Assembly: GCF_015265455.1 (NCBI RefSeq)
Contig: NZ_CP054492.1
Span: forward strand, 1,674,001-1,738,000
DNA length: 64,000 nt
Source: Candidatus Sulfurimonas baltica
GTDB taxonomy: Bacteria > Campylobacterota > Campylobacteria > Campylobacterales > Sulfurimonadaceae
Reading direction: 5' to 3'
Below the pieces are notes generated by a model. That model searched no databases. It saw only the letters and a list, made by a program, of their open reading frames with translations, and was not told where the DNA came from. Both the position numbers and the translations under genes were made by a program. Shown here in pieces: positions 54,967 through 62,789 of the stretch. Within the stretch, counting starts at the first letter, position 1, and every line of letters begins with the position of its first letter.

Positions 54967-55209
54967 ATGCAAACCATGGCAATACAAATCCAAGATGACT
55001 ATGTTAATGACTTTATAAACTATGTAAATAATCATAGTGATGGCATAACTATCACAAAAGATAAAAATCTAGAATATGACCCTTACTTTTATGAAAGACA
55101 AAAACAGTTACAACTAGATTTAGAAGAAGTTGAAAGCGAAAAGGCTGAAATGATTTCACACAATGATTTATGGAATAATATAAACAACCATCTAAAATCT
55201 GTAAAATAA
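54967..55209 (+). CDS. Antitoxin of the second RelE/ParE module
   Basis: 80 residues: MQTMAIQIQDDYVNDFINYV (ribbon-helix-helix-like N-terminus for DNA binding), then an acidic helical tail rich in Glu and Asn (LDLEEVESEKAEMISHNDLW) that would wrap the toxin. It precedes the broken toxin by 3 bp, the normal order for this family. The antitoxin frame is intact although its partner is not. Confidence 0.72.
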   Translation: MQTMAIQIQDDYVNDFINYVNNHSDGITITKDKNLEYDPYFYERQKQLQLDLEEVESEKAEMISHNDLWNNINNHLKSVK

Positions 55210-55212
55210 TTA

Positions 55213-55497
55213 ATGCAAATAATTTACAAAAAAACTTTTGAAAAGCAATTACTACATATTATAAATTATATAGCTCAAGATAAACCTAGTGCAATTATAA
55301 AGTTTGCAAATGAACTTGAAAAATTGATATTTTTAATTCCTGACAACCCATTAAAATACAAATCTTCAATCTACTTCAATAATTAAAATGTAAGAGATAT
55401 GACCTATAAAGGTTATACGATAACTTATAAAGTTAGCTTTCAAAAAAATACGATTGAAGTGCTACGCATATTTAACCAAAACAAGCCAACTAATTAG
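55213..55497 (+). pseudogene. RelE/ParE toxin gene with an internal stop codon
   Basis: Frame 55213-55383 encodes MQIIYKKTFEKQLLHIIN and PDNPLKYKSSIYFNN; TAA at 55384-55386 then interrupts it, and the same frame continues NVRDMTYKGYTITYKVS...VLRIFNQNKP to TAG 55495-55497. The second part is the C-terminal half of the toxin (Y-K-G-Y-T-I-x-Y, I-F-x-Q-N-K-P), which carries the active residues, so the toxin should be inactive. One base change would restore 94 residues. Confidence 0.82.
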
Positions 55498-55499
55498 AA

Positions 55500-55557
55500 G
55501 ATATAACAAGACCTTGCAACGAACGCAAAGAAAGCATCGCTGAAGTTAACCGATATC
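55500..55557 (+). repeat. Degenerate terminal attC-like site M
   Basis: ATATAACAAGACCTTGC box at left, then CGAACGCAAAGAAAGCATCGCTGAAG and GTTAACCGATATC. The right core reads CGATAT where others have CGTTAT, so the crossover triplet is lost. Stem pairing is weak. It matches the pattern of sites A and J. Confidence 0.55.
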
Positions 55558-55605
55558 TCGGACGCTGTGCTTCTGTTGTATGAAAAAATAAAATTGGAGT
55601 TTAAA

Positions 55606-55855
55606 ATGAAAAAAATATTCTTTATACTACTTATGAGCTTGGAAATATATGCTGGTTCACAAATGTGCGATTCTGGAGATGTTATCAGAGTACTTAGTGA
55701 TGACAATACAGGTAGCCGTCATCAAAGGTTTATAATAAGATTGTCATCTGGACAAACTCTATTAATAGCTCACAATATTGATTTGGCACCAAAAGAGTCA
55801 TGTTGGTGGTTGGTTGGAATATAATGGTAACAAATATGAGTAATATATTATGAAA
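55606..55855 (+). pseudogene. DUF3465-family secreted protein gene with internal frameshift deletion
   Basis: From ATG 55606: a signal peptide (MKKIFFILLMSLEIYAGS), then CDSGDVIRVLSDDNTGSRHQ, RFIIRLSSGQTL and LIAHNIDLAP, all conserved in DUF3465. The intact-frame stop is at 55822-55824. In the +1 frame the family's C-terminal motif continues as SHVGGWLEYNGNKYE to TAA at 55853-55855. About 30-35 residues between the two are missing, so the gene carries an out-of-frame deletion. Confidence 0.75.
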
Positions 55856-55871
55856 TTCGGGGACTGAATAT

Positions 55872-57956
55872 CTATTTCTCTTCCTCTTTCTCCATCTCTT
55901 TTTCAATTAAAGCTCTATAAGCCTCATCTTTTGGAACTAGTCCTGCTTCATATAAAAACTGGGATGGGACAAAGTTTGTCTTTTTTATTTTGTCAAATTT
56001 TGCATAGCTCAGATATAGTATGTCCTTTGCCCTTGTGACTGCAACATAAAAGAGACGTCTCTCTTCATCTAGTGAGCCGCCTCTTTGCATAAGTTTTCTG
56101 TTAGGAAATCTTCCGTCCATCAAATCAATTACATACACCTCTTTATATTCCAACCCTTTAGAAGCATGAACACTTAGTAGGTTTACACCCTCTCCTTGTG
56201 TTAAATCTGATGAACCCAAAATCATTGCATTTAAAAATCTCTCATGCTCAGAGTACGGTTTTGATAATTCCTCTAAAAGAACCATCTTTCTGCTTATCTT
56301 AGAAAGAGATTCCGTTTTTTGCTTTTCGTCAATAGTTCCATCTTTGAGCTGTGCTCTTTTGCTGGACAAAATTTCAGATATATATTTATAAACTGAAGAA
56401 GCAGCTATCTTTTTCACTATAGTTCTGGGTTGTTTTACACCTTTTAAATCACGATACAAAAGATAAAAATCATGCAAGAATGTTGCCGAGTCCTTTGTAA
56501 GTTTTGGATGTTTTAAAATTGGATTTTTCATAAACTTTGCTTCAAACCCAAGCTTTGCAAATTTCCCAACAGCTCCTAGTTCTATAAAGTCATCAAAAAG
56601 ACCTAGTTGATGATTTAACTTTCGTTTTTCAAAAGGATTTTTCATTGATTCATCAGGTGCATATAAACCATAAAATATACTTCCGTGACCTAAAGTCTTT
56701 AGTGCAATATAAATCTCTTTTGCCATTGCACTTCCTATACCGCGGGCAAATTCAAATATATGTATAAAGGACATCATATCTGACTCATTTACAAGCAGAG
56801 TGTAAAAATCAAGAACAGCTTTAACCTCACGTGAGTCAAAAAAACTTGTCCCCCCTTTTCTCTTACAAGGAATTCCAAGCTCCCTTAGACCAACTTCAAT
56901 CCCATCTGCAGAGGAGTTATTTCTAAATATAACCGCTATCTCCTCTCTTGGAGTCTGGCTGTCTCTTATTTGTGCCGCCATTGCGTGGTACTGGTCAAAA
57001 AGCTCATCATAAGCCAAAAGCCTTGGAGCCTGCGACTCTTTCACTCTCGTTACCTCTAGTTTTTTTTCATAGATTCTTTCGTTATGATTAATAACTTTTG
57101 TTGCAAGTGAAAGAATCGGCATTGTAGAGCGATAATTTTTTGTAAGTGTGTGGACTATGGCATTTGGAAATTTTGTAGCAAATGAGCCGATTATTGATAT
57201 ATCGGCGCCGTTAAAAGCATAAATACTTTGGTCATAGTCCCCGACGCAAAAAAGAGATGGCGGTTTTATTGCCTCTATAAGCGTCCCCTGAAGTGCATTT
57301 GTATCCTGATATTCATCTACGAGAACCTCTTTATACCCTAAATCTTTAGTTTTACATATTTTTCTAAAGTTCAAAAGCAAGTCGTTAAAGTTTACAAAGC
57401 CATACTCTTTTTTCAACTTTTCAAACTCATCAACTATATCTGCATATATCATAGCAAACAGCTCATGTTCGGGATATTTATTTATAACCCAATTATCAAA
57501 ACTGTTCTCTAACTCCGTATTTTGATAAAAAGAGTATAAATCATAAAGATAGTTTCCTCCATAAGGGGTAATCTCAGCGCCTATATGATCAAATGAACGC
57601 TTTTCAAATACGCTTCTAAAAAGTGTTTTCAACTCTCTTTGTTGCTTTAAAACAACCTTTTTATCCTGCTTTTTTAGCCATCTGTAGCTAACTGCATGAA
57701 AAGTTCCCGCATCTATTTTAGAGGCTACGTCTTTGCCGAAATACTCTGCTACACGAGAAACCATCTCAGCAGCAGCTTTGTTTGTAAAGGTTAGAAGCAA
57801 AATCTCTTGTGGCTTAACACCTGTGCCGAGAAGGTATCCAATTCTTCCTACAATTGTGGATGTTTTACCTGTTCCTGCGGATGCAATAATTAGGTTTTGT
57901 GATTCTGTGGAAGTTGCTGCAGCATACTGCTCTTGATTCAGACGAGATAGTGGCAA
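55872..57956 (-). CDS. UvrD/Rep-family ATP-dependent DNA helicase
   Basis: SF1A 3'-5' helicase, 694 residues. Motifs in order: Q-motif RLNQEQYAA, I ASAGTGKTS, Ia LLLTFTNKAAAEM, II VDEYQDTN, III VGDYDQSIYAFNGA, IV KNYRSTM, V VNLLSVHASKGLEY, VI VAVTRAKDILYL. The start is TTG 57956 with AGGAG 6 nt upstream. It is the first core gene after the integron, convergent with the DUF3465 remnant. Whether it acts as UvrD, PcrA or Rep cannot be told. Confidence 0.9.
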   Translation of the reverse strand: MPLSRLNQEQYAAATSTESQNLIIASAGTGKTSTIVGRIGYLLGTGVKPQEILLLTFTNKAAAEMVSRVAEYFGKDVASKIDAGTFHAVSYRWLKKQDKKVVLKQQRELKTLFRSVFEKRSFDHIGAEITPYGGNYLYDLYSFYQNTELENSFDNWVINKYPEHELFAMIYADIVDEFEKLKKEYGFVNFNDLLLNFRKICKTKDLGYKEVLVDEYQDTNALQGTLIEAIKPPSLFCVGDYDQSIYAFNGADISIIGSFATKFPNAIVHTLTKNYRSTMPILSLATKVINHNERIYEKKLEVTRVKESQAPRLLAYDELFDQYHAMAAQIRDSQTPREEIAVIFRNNSSADGIEVGLRELGIPCKRKGGTSFFDSREVKAVLDFYTLLVNESDMMSFIHIFEFARGIGSAMAKEIYIALKTLGHGSIFYGLYAPDESMKNPFEKRKLNHQLGLFDDFIELGAVGKFAKLGFEAKFMKNPILKHPKLTKDSATFLHDFYLLYRDLKGVKQPRTIVKKIAASSVYKYISEILSSKRAQLKDGTIDEKQKTESLSKISRKMVLLEELSKPYSEHERFLNAMILGSSDLTQGEGVNLLSVHASKGLEYKEVYVIDLMDGRFPNRKLMQRGGSLDEERRLFYVAVTRAKDILYLSYAKFDKIKKTNFVPSQFLYEAGLVPKDEAYRALIEKEMEKEEEK

Positions 57957-58110
57957 ATATTAGCTCCTGCAAATTTTTAAGAGTGTGATTATACAATGTC
58001 AAACTTACAGGATTAGACCGCTTTTACATTTTAAACAATTAAGTAATAAGTATTTAGATACAATAAGCATACATTTTTATTGTATTTTATTATATAAGGT
58101 GATTCAAAAT

Positions 58111-58548
58111 ATGATTGTTGATGATGGTAATTTTTTAAAAACTGGTTTATCACAAATATCTACTACAAATATTCTAATTGGTCAATTAAAAACTCCAATT
58201 GAATTCTTCACTTACAACATCAAGCGTTATAAGGTGCCTGTAACTTTAGTATTATTTTATACTGAACAAGATATATCTTTGGAGATAAAAAAAAACATAA
58301 GGCTCAGTGATGGTCTAAAAGTTATAAAAATAGGTGAATCCTACTTTAACTTTATATTTTTGCCATTTACGGAGATAAAAGACAGTTACTCTTTTATAAA
58401 AGATATTGAACATGATATCTTAAACAATATTGAGTATCTTTTTTATCTTGAAGAGTTAGAACATGAGATTAACAGGTGCTATAATTTTATTAACTCTTTT
58501 CTTTTTAAAATCCTTGAAAGAAAAAAAGATATGAGCATTACATACTGA
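58111..58548 (+). CDS. Small GGDEF-like domain protein, degenerate
   Basis: From ATG 58111 (AAGGTG upstream; the frame opens at 57985 but that leader is unconvincing). 145 residues. TPIEFFTYNIKRYKVPVTLVLFY, then LKVIKIGESYFNFIFLPFTEIKDSYSF look like the core strands of a GGDEF fold in which the signature is absent (GESYF). No EAL domain. Perhaps a c-di-GMP-pathway relic or regulator. It precedes another GGDEF-type gene by 119 bp. Confidence 0.55.
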   Translation: MIVDDGNFLKTGLSQISTTNILIGQLKTPIEFFTYNIKRYKVPVTLVLFYTEQDISLEIKKNIRLSDGLKVIKIGESYFNFIFLPFTEIKDSYSFIKDIEHDILNNIEYLFYLEELEHEINRCYNFINSFLFKILERKKDMSITY

Positions 58549-58667
58549 ATTAGTGTAATTCATAACTGAACTATTGATTACTGAACTAATATTTAGAACA
58601 TAAAGTAATAATAATAATTTTATGTGCTAAACTACATTTAAAATTAATACTCAAAAGGTTATGATAT

Positions 58668-59489
58668 ATGTTGACACATGAAGAAAAACTTCAAATAATC
58701 TCCAATCAAACTAAAAATGTCATTAGTGAGATTAAAATTGTAACTCCGACTATCTATTCAAATATTTTTTCAAAATATGCCTCCCCATATAAAATAAAAC
58801 TAAACAATGAAGAAGTAATGACGGATGAGTTACTTAATGAAAGAATAACTTTATATACAAACCTTCAAAAACAAGCAACTAAAAATGCCCATATTCTGAG
58901 CGCTAATGCAGAAAAATCAATATCAGCCATACTTGATAAAGATGAAAAGACTCTAGAAAAAATTTTAAAAGATACAAAAAAATTAAGAAAAGAATTAAAA
59001 AAACTCAAAGTATCTATTTACGTAGACCAGCTCACTAATATATATAGCAAAAAATGGCTGTATGATAAATTTTTAAAAGAAGATAACAAAAATTTTAAAG
59101 AAGCCGGCACACTGGCTATAGTTGATGTAAACTATTTTAAAACTATCAATGACACTTACGGACATATCATAGGAGATAAAGTCTTAAAATTTATTGCCAA
59201 TAAATTAAAAAAACTAAATGAACCGGTACTCAGGTATGAAAGAGATGTTTTTATTGTTATTTTTTCTGCCTCAACTTCAAAACTCAGTGCAGTGAAACAA
59301 CTTAATGCAATTAGGGAAAATATTATAAAAAAACAAATAAAAGCCGACGATGCCTCTTTTAAGGTGAGTTTTTCCTTTGGAGTTATTGATTTTAAAGAAG
59401 ATGATGCCATCGATAAAGTAATAGAAAAAGCGGATAAAAATATGAAACAAGACAAAACAGAGATTAAAAAAAGAGTCCCCTCCATCTAA
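58668..59489 (+). CDS. GGDEF-domain protein with altered signature
   Basis: 273 residues. A helical N-terminal half (about 1-115) and coiled linker lead to a C-terminal GGDEF fold: DQLTNIYSKKWLYDKF, AIVDVNYFKTINDTYGHIIGDKVL, then RYERDVFIVI where RYGGDEFxxI is expected. GG and E are replaced, so diguanylate-cyclase activity is doubtful. The Asp in VDVNYFK remains. The gene is followed by a strong inverted repeat. Confidence 0.82.
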   Translation: MLTHEEKLQIISNQTKNVISEIKIVTPTIYSNIFSKYASPYKIKLNNEEVMTDELLNERITLYTNLQKQATKNAHILSANAEKSISAILDKDEKTLEKILKDTKKLRKELKKLKVSIYVDQLTNIYSKKWLYDKFLKEDNKNFKEAGTLAIVDVNYFKTINDTYGHIIGDKVLKFIANKLKKLNEPVLRYERDVFIVIFSASTSKLSAVKQLNAIRENIIKKQIKADDASFKVSFSFGVIDFKEDDAIDKVIEKADKNMKQDKTEIKKRVPSI

Positions 59490-59492
59490 GAG

Positions 59493-59526
59493 AACTGACT
59501 AAAATTTATTTCATATTTAATCAGTT
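59493..59526 (+). terminator. Stem-loop with T-rich tail after the GGDEF-type gene
   Basis: AACTGACTAAA (59493-59503) pairs with TTTAATCAGTT (59516-59526), one mismatch, 12-nt loop, followed by TTGTGTTTTTATTTT. It terminates rightward transcripts and lies just inside the 3' side of the leftward gene. Confidence 0.7.
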
Positions 59527-59534
59527 TTGTGTTT

Positions 59535-59966
59535 TTATTTTACAAAGTGTTCCAGTAACCTGCTGTTTGGAATTTTTGTCAAATCAGAAGGAAGATTTAT
59601 TTTCATATTTTTTTTCTCGTTTGCATCAAGCACATCCAAAATCTGGTGATTTATAGCCTTTGGTGCCGCAAAATACCATGAATCATGGTTGTGTTTGTGC
59701 AATACGTTAGAAATCTGCTCCCCTATCTCCTTAACCCTGCGGCGCTCCCATTCGGTTTTTAAGTTATGGTCTTCACCGGCACCGCTAGCACCAACCCCCT
59801 TGAAATTCCCATGCTGATCAGAAACTTTTTCACTCAGCTTTTGATGGGCATCAAAACTATCACCGCTTTCAAGAAGTTCAACTGACTCCCTACCCATCGG
59901 ATCCTTTTTGCTTGTAAACAGTTTAAAACGCTGCAAATCAGCGACGATAATAAGTTTTTGTGACAT
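59535..59966 (-). CDS. Host-attachment-protein family (PF10116-like)
   Basis: From ATG 59964-59966 (GGAG 5-6 nt upstream), 143 residues: KLIIVADLQRFKLFTSKK, then KTEWERRRVKEIGEQISNVL and WYFAAPKAINHQILDVL, with an eRF1/Pelota-like core. Members were first linked to attachment to host cells, but many occur in free-living bacteria with unknown function. Convergent with the GGDEF-type gene. Confidence 0.8.
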   Translation of the reverse strand: MSQKLIIVADLQRFKLFTSKKDPMGRESVELLESGDSFDAHQKLSEKVSDQHGNFKGVGASGAGEDHNLKTEWERRRVKEIGEQISNVLHKHNHDSWYFAAPKAINHQILDVLDANEKKNMKINLPSDLTKIPNSRLLEHFVK

Positions 59967-60115
59967 TGTAACTCCTTTAAATTTATTCTCAAACAAATTA
60001 TATCATAAATAAACATAAATAATTACTTAACTTTTTGAACAATAATTTAAACAATCTTTTATAACAATTAATAATATAAGTATCTCACATAAGCATACCC
60101 TCACCACTTTTTAGA

Positions 60116-60121
60116 TATAAT
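60116..60121 (+). promoter_or_regulatory. -10 box of the valS promoter
   Basis: TATAAT in TTAGATATAATCGC, 36 nt before the valS ATG. Confidence 0.65.
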
Positions 60122-60157
60122 CGCGAAAATACTAGAAAATGTTTATAAGGTTAAGAA

Positions 60158-62785
60158 ATGTCAGCAAATAACTACGAACCACAAGAAGTAGAAAACAAAT
60201 TTTACCAAATTTGCGAAGATAGAAAATACTTCGAGATTGACGGTAATAAAGCTATTCAAAAAGAGGGAAAAAACTTCTCTATAATGATGCCGCCTCCAAA
60301 TGTTACAGGCAGATTACACATCGGTCATGCGCTAACATTTACACTTCAAGACATAATAACTAGATACAAAAGAATGGATGGTTACAAAACTCTTTGGCAG
60401 CCAGGAACAGACCACGCCGGAATCGCTACTCAGAATGTTGTAGAGAAACAACTTCTTGCAGAGGGGATAACCAAAGAAGAGCTGGGACGCGAGAAATTTT
60501 TAGAGAGAGTTTGGGCATGGAAAGAGGAATCTGCCGGAATCATGACGGAGCAACTTAGACATATGGGTGTCTCTCCCGCTTGGGAGCGTGAGCGTTTTAC
60601 CATGGACGCAGGGCTTCAAAAATCAGTAAAAGAGGCTTTTGTTCATCTTTATAATGAAGGTCTTATTATTCGTGGAAACTATATGGTTAACTGGTGTACA
60701 CACGATGGCGCGCTTAGCGATATCGAAGTTGAGCACGAAGACCATGATGGTAAGTTTTACCACATTAAATACCCTTTTGCCGATGGAAGCGGTTTTGTAG
60801 AAGTTGCAACTACAAGACCAGAAACATATTTTGGCGATACGGCTGTTATGGTTCACCCTGATGATGAGAGATATAAAGACTTAATCGGCAAAAAAATAAA
60901 ACTGCCACTTATAGATAGGGAAGTAGCAATCATTGCTGACTCACATGTAGATATGGATTTTGGAACCGGTGTCGTTAAAGTTACTCCCGCACATGACCAA
61001 AATGACTATGAAGTTGGTAAACGCCATGACTTAGAGTTTATTACAGTATTTGATGAAAAAGGGATACTAAACGACTACGCAGAAGAGTTCAAAGGTTTAG
61101 AGAGACTAGAGGCTCGTGACATAATTGTAAAAAGACTTGAAGAAGAAGGCTTCATTGTTAAAGTAGAAGAGCATAAGCATCAGGTAGGACACTGCTACAG
61201 ATGTAAAAATATTGTAGAGCCTTATATTTCCAAGCAATGGTTTGTAAGAAAAGAGGTGGCTGCAAAGTCTATAGAAAAAACAAATGCCGGTGAGGCTCAG
61301 TTTTTCCCTCCTCACTGGATTAACTCCTACAACTCTTGGATGGGTGACCTAAGAGACTGGTGTATCTCACGTCAACTTTGGTGGGGACATCAGATTCCAG
61401 TATTTTACTGCGGAGATTGTGACCATGAATTTGCTTCTCAAGAGGAGAGACCGGACGCTTGTCCAAAATGTGCTTCTAAAAACTTTACTCAAGACCCGGA
61501 TGTTTTAGATACTTGGTTCAGCTCTGCTTTATGGCCTTTTTCAACTTTAGGCTGGGGAAATGGTGATGCTGAAATGGATAAACTATTTCAATCAAATGAT
61601 ATGAAAGACTTCTATCCAAACACTCTACTTATCACAGGTTTTGACATCCTTTTCTTCTGGGTAGCTAGAATGATGATGATGGGTGAACACTTTAACGGCA
61701 AACTTCCATTTAACCACATCTATCTTCACGCACTTGTTCGTGATGAAAAAGGTGAAAAGATGAGTAAGTCTAAAGGGAATGTAATCGACCCTTTAGATAT
61801 GGTTAATAAATACAGTGCCGACATACTTAGATTTACACTTGCTATCTCTGCCGCTCAAGGTCGTGACATACGTATGAGCACAGAGAAACTAGAGCAAAAC
61901 CGTAACTTTACAAACAAACTTTACAATGCAACGAAATACTTGCAAATGAATGTAGATACTTTCCCTGACATGGCAGGTTTTTGTGTTGAGACTGACTTGG
62001 GCAGATACATGATGAGCCGTCTAAACTATGCAACTAAAGAGGTTCGTGCCAATCTTGATGAGTACAAGTTTAATGATGCAGCCTTAGTTATGTACCGTTT
62101 TCTTTGGAATGAGTTTTGTGACTGGGGTATTGAACTAAGTAAGGCTGATAAAGGCTCTATTGTTGATCTTGGTGCTATATTTAAAGAGGCTATGAAGCTT
62201 CTTCACCCTTTTATGCCATTTATTACAGAGTATCTTTACCATGAGCTTTCAGGAACAACTCTTGAAGAGTCAGATTCTATCATGATTAAAAAATACCCTT
62301 TTAAAATCAAACAACGCAAAGAAGAGAAAAAATTTGAAATCATCATGGATGCGATTGTATCAATAAGACGTGCAAAAGTTTTAGTTGATTTAGCTAACCA
62401 AAAAGTGGAAAAAGCATTTGTTAAAATAGACGGCATCTCCGATGCTGACAAGGAAATGATGCTCCCTTTTATTGCAAGACTGGCAAAAGTTGAAGTGGTA
62501 GAGTTTACTGATAAAAAAATTGATAATGCTGTAAGTGATATTGCAGATACATGTGAGACATTTATACCTACTGATTCTATTGATTTATCATCAATCATAT
62601 CTAAACTTGAAAAACAGGATGAGAAACTTCAAAAAGAGATAGACAAGCTAAATGGTATGCTTAATAATGAGCGCTTCGTAGCAAATGCGCCAGAAGATGT
62701 TTTAGTTAAAAATAGAAGTGCATTAGAAGATGCAAGAACGAAGCAAGAAAAAGTTTTAGAGCAACTAAGCTCGCTCAAGGGTTAG
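60158..62785 (+). CDS. valS: Valyl-tRNA synthetase
   Basis: Charges tRNA-Val with valine and edits threonine; the tRNA-Val (TAC) genes are in this window. 875 residues: PPNVTGRLHIGHAL (HIGH, about 46-59), the editing domain with ATTRPETYFGDTAV, CISRQLWWGHQIP, an insert of four Cys (CGDCDHEF and CPKCASKN), KMSKS as GEKMSKSKGN, an anticodon domain, and the ValRS-specific C-terminal coiled coil (about 810-875). It ends 4 bp before the SulP-type gene, suggesting one transcript. Confidence 0.98.
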   Translation: MSANNYEPQEVENKFYQICEDRKYFEIDGNKAIQKEGKNFSIMMPPPNVTGRLHIGHALTFTLQDIITRYKRMDGYKTLWQPGTDHAGIATQNVVEKQLLAEGITKEELGREKFLERVWAWKEESAGIMTEQLRHMGVSPAWERERFTMDAGLQKSVKEAFVHLYNEGLIIRGNYMVNWCTHDGALSDIEVEHEDHDGKFYHIKYPFADGSGFVEVATTRPETYFGDTAVMVHPDDERYKDLIGKKIKLPLIDREVAIIADSHVDMDFGTGVVKVTPAHDQNDYEVGKRHDLEFITVFDEKGILNDYAEEFKGLERLEARDIIVKRLEEEGFIVKVEEHKHQVGHCYRCKNIVEPYISKQWFVRKEVAAKSIEKTNAGEAQFFPPHWINSYNSWMGDLRDWCISRQLWWGHQIPVFYCGDCDHEFASQEERPDACPKCASKNFTQDPDVLDTWFSSALWPFSTLGWGNGDAEMDKLFQSNDMKDFYPNTLLITGFDILFFWVARMMMMGEHFNGKLPFNHIYLHALVRDEKGEKMSKSKGNVIDPLDMVNKYSADILRFTLAISAAQGRDIRMSTEKLEQNRNFTNKLYNATKYLQMNVDTFPDMAGFCVETDLGRYMMSRLNYATKEVRANLDEYKFNDAALVMYRFLWNEFCDWGIELSKADKGSIVDLGAIFKEAMKLLHPFMPFITEYLYHELSGTTLEESDSIMIKKYPFKIKQRKEEKKFEIIMDAIVSIRRAKVLVDLANQKVEKAFVKIDGISDADKEMMLPFIARLAKVEVVEFTDKKIDNAVSDIADTCETFIPTDSIDLSSIISKLEKQDEKLQKEIDKLNGMLNNERFVANAPEDVLVKNRSALEDARTKQEKVLEQLSSLKG

Positions 62786-62789
62786 TCTA

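Larger units (their letters stand above)
37576..55557. mobile_element. Chromosomal integron: intI, putative attI region and about 12 cassette junctions
   Basis: A leftward integron integrase is followed, after a 338-bp gap, by about 17 kb of genes that all run rightward. They are separated by 60-70 bp imperfect palindromes beginning (T/A)TAACAAA and ending CGTTA(T/G). The palindromes have near-perfect stems with variable short loops and no T-run, as expected for attC sites rather than terminators. Functions are mostly defence, toxin-antitoxin and acetyltransferase genes plus unrecognised ORFs. Similar attC stems throughout indicate a sedentary, lineage-specific integron like those of Vibrio rather than a class 1 mobile one. 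Core genes of normal density stand on both sides. Confidence 0.88.
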
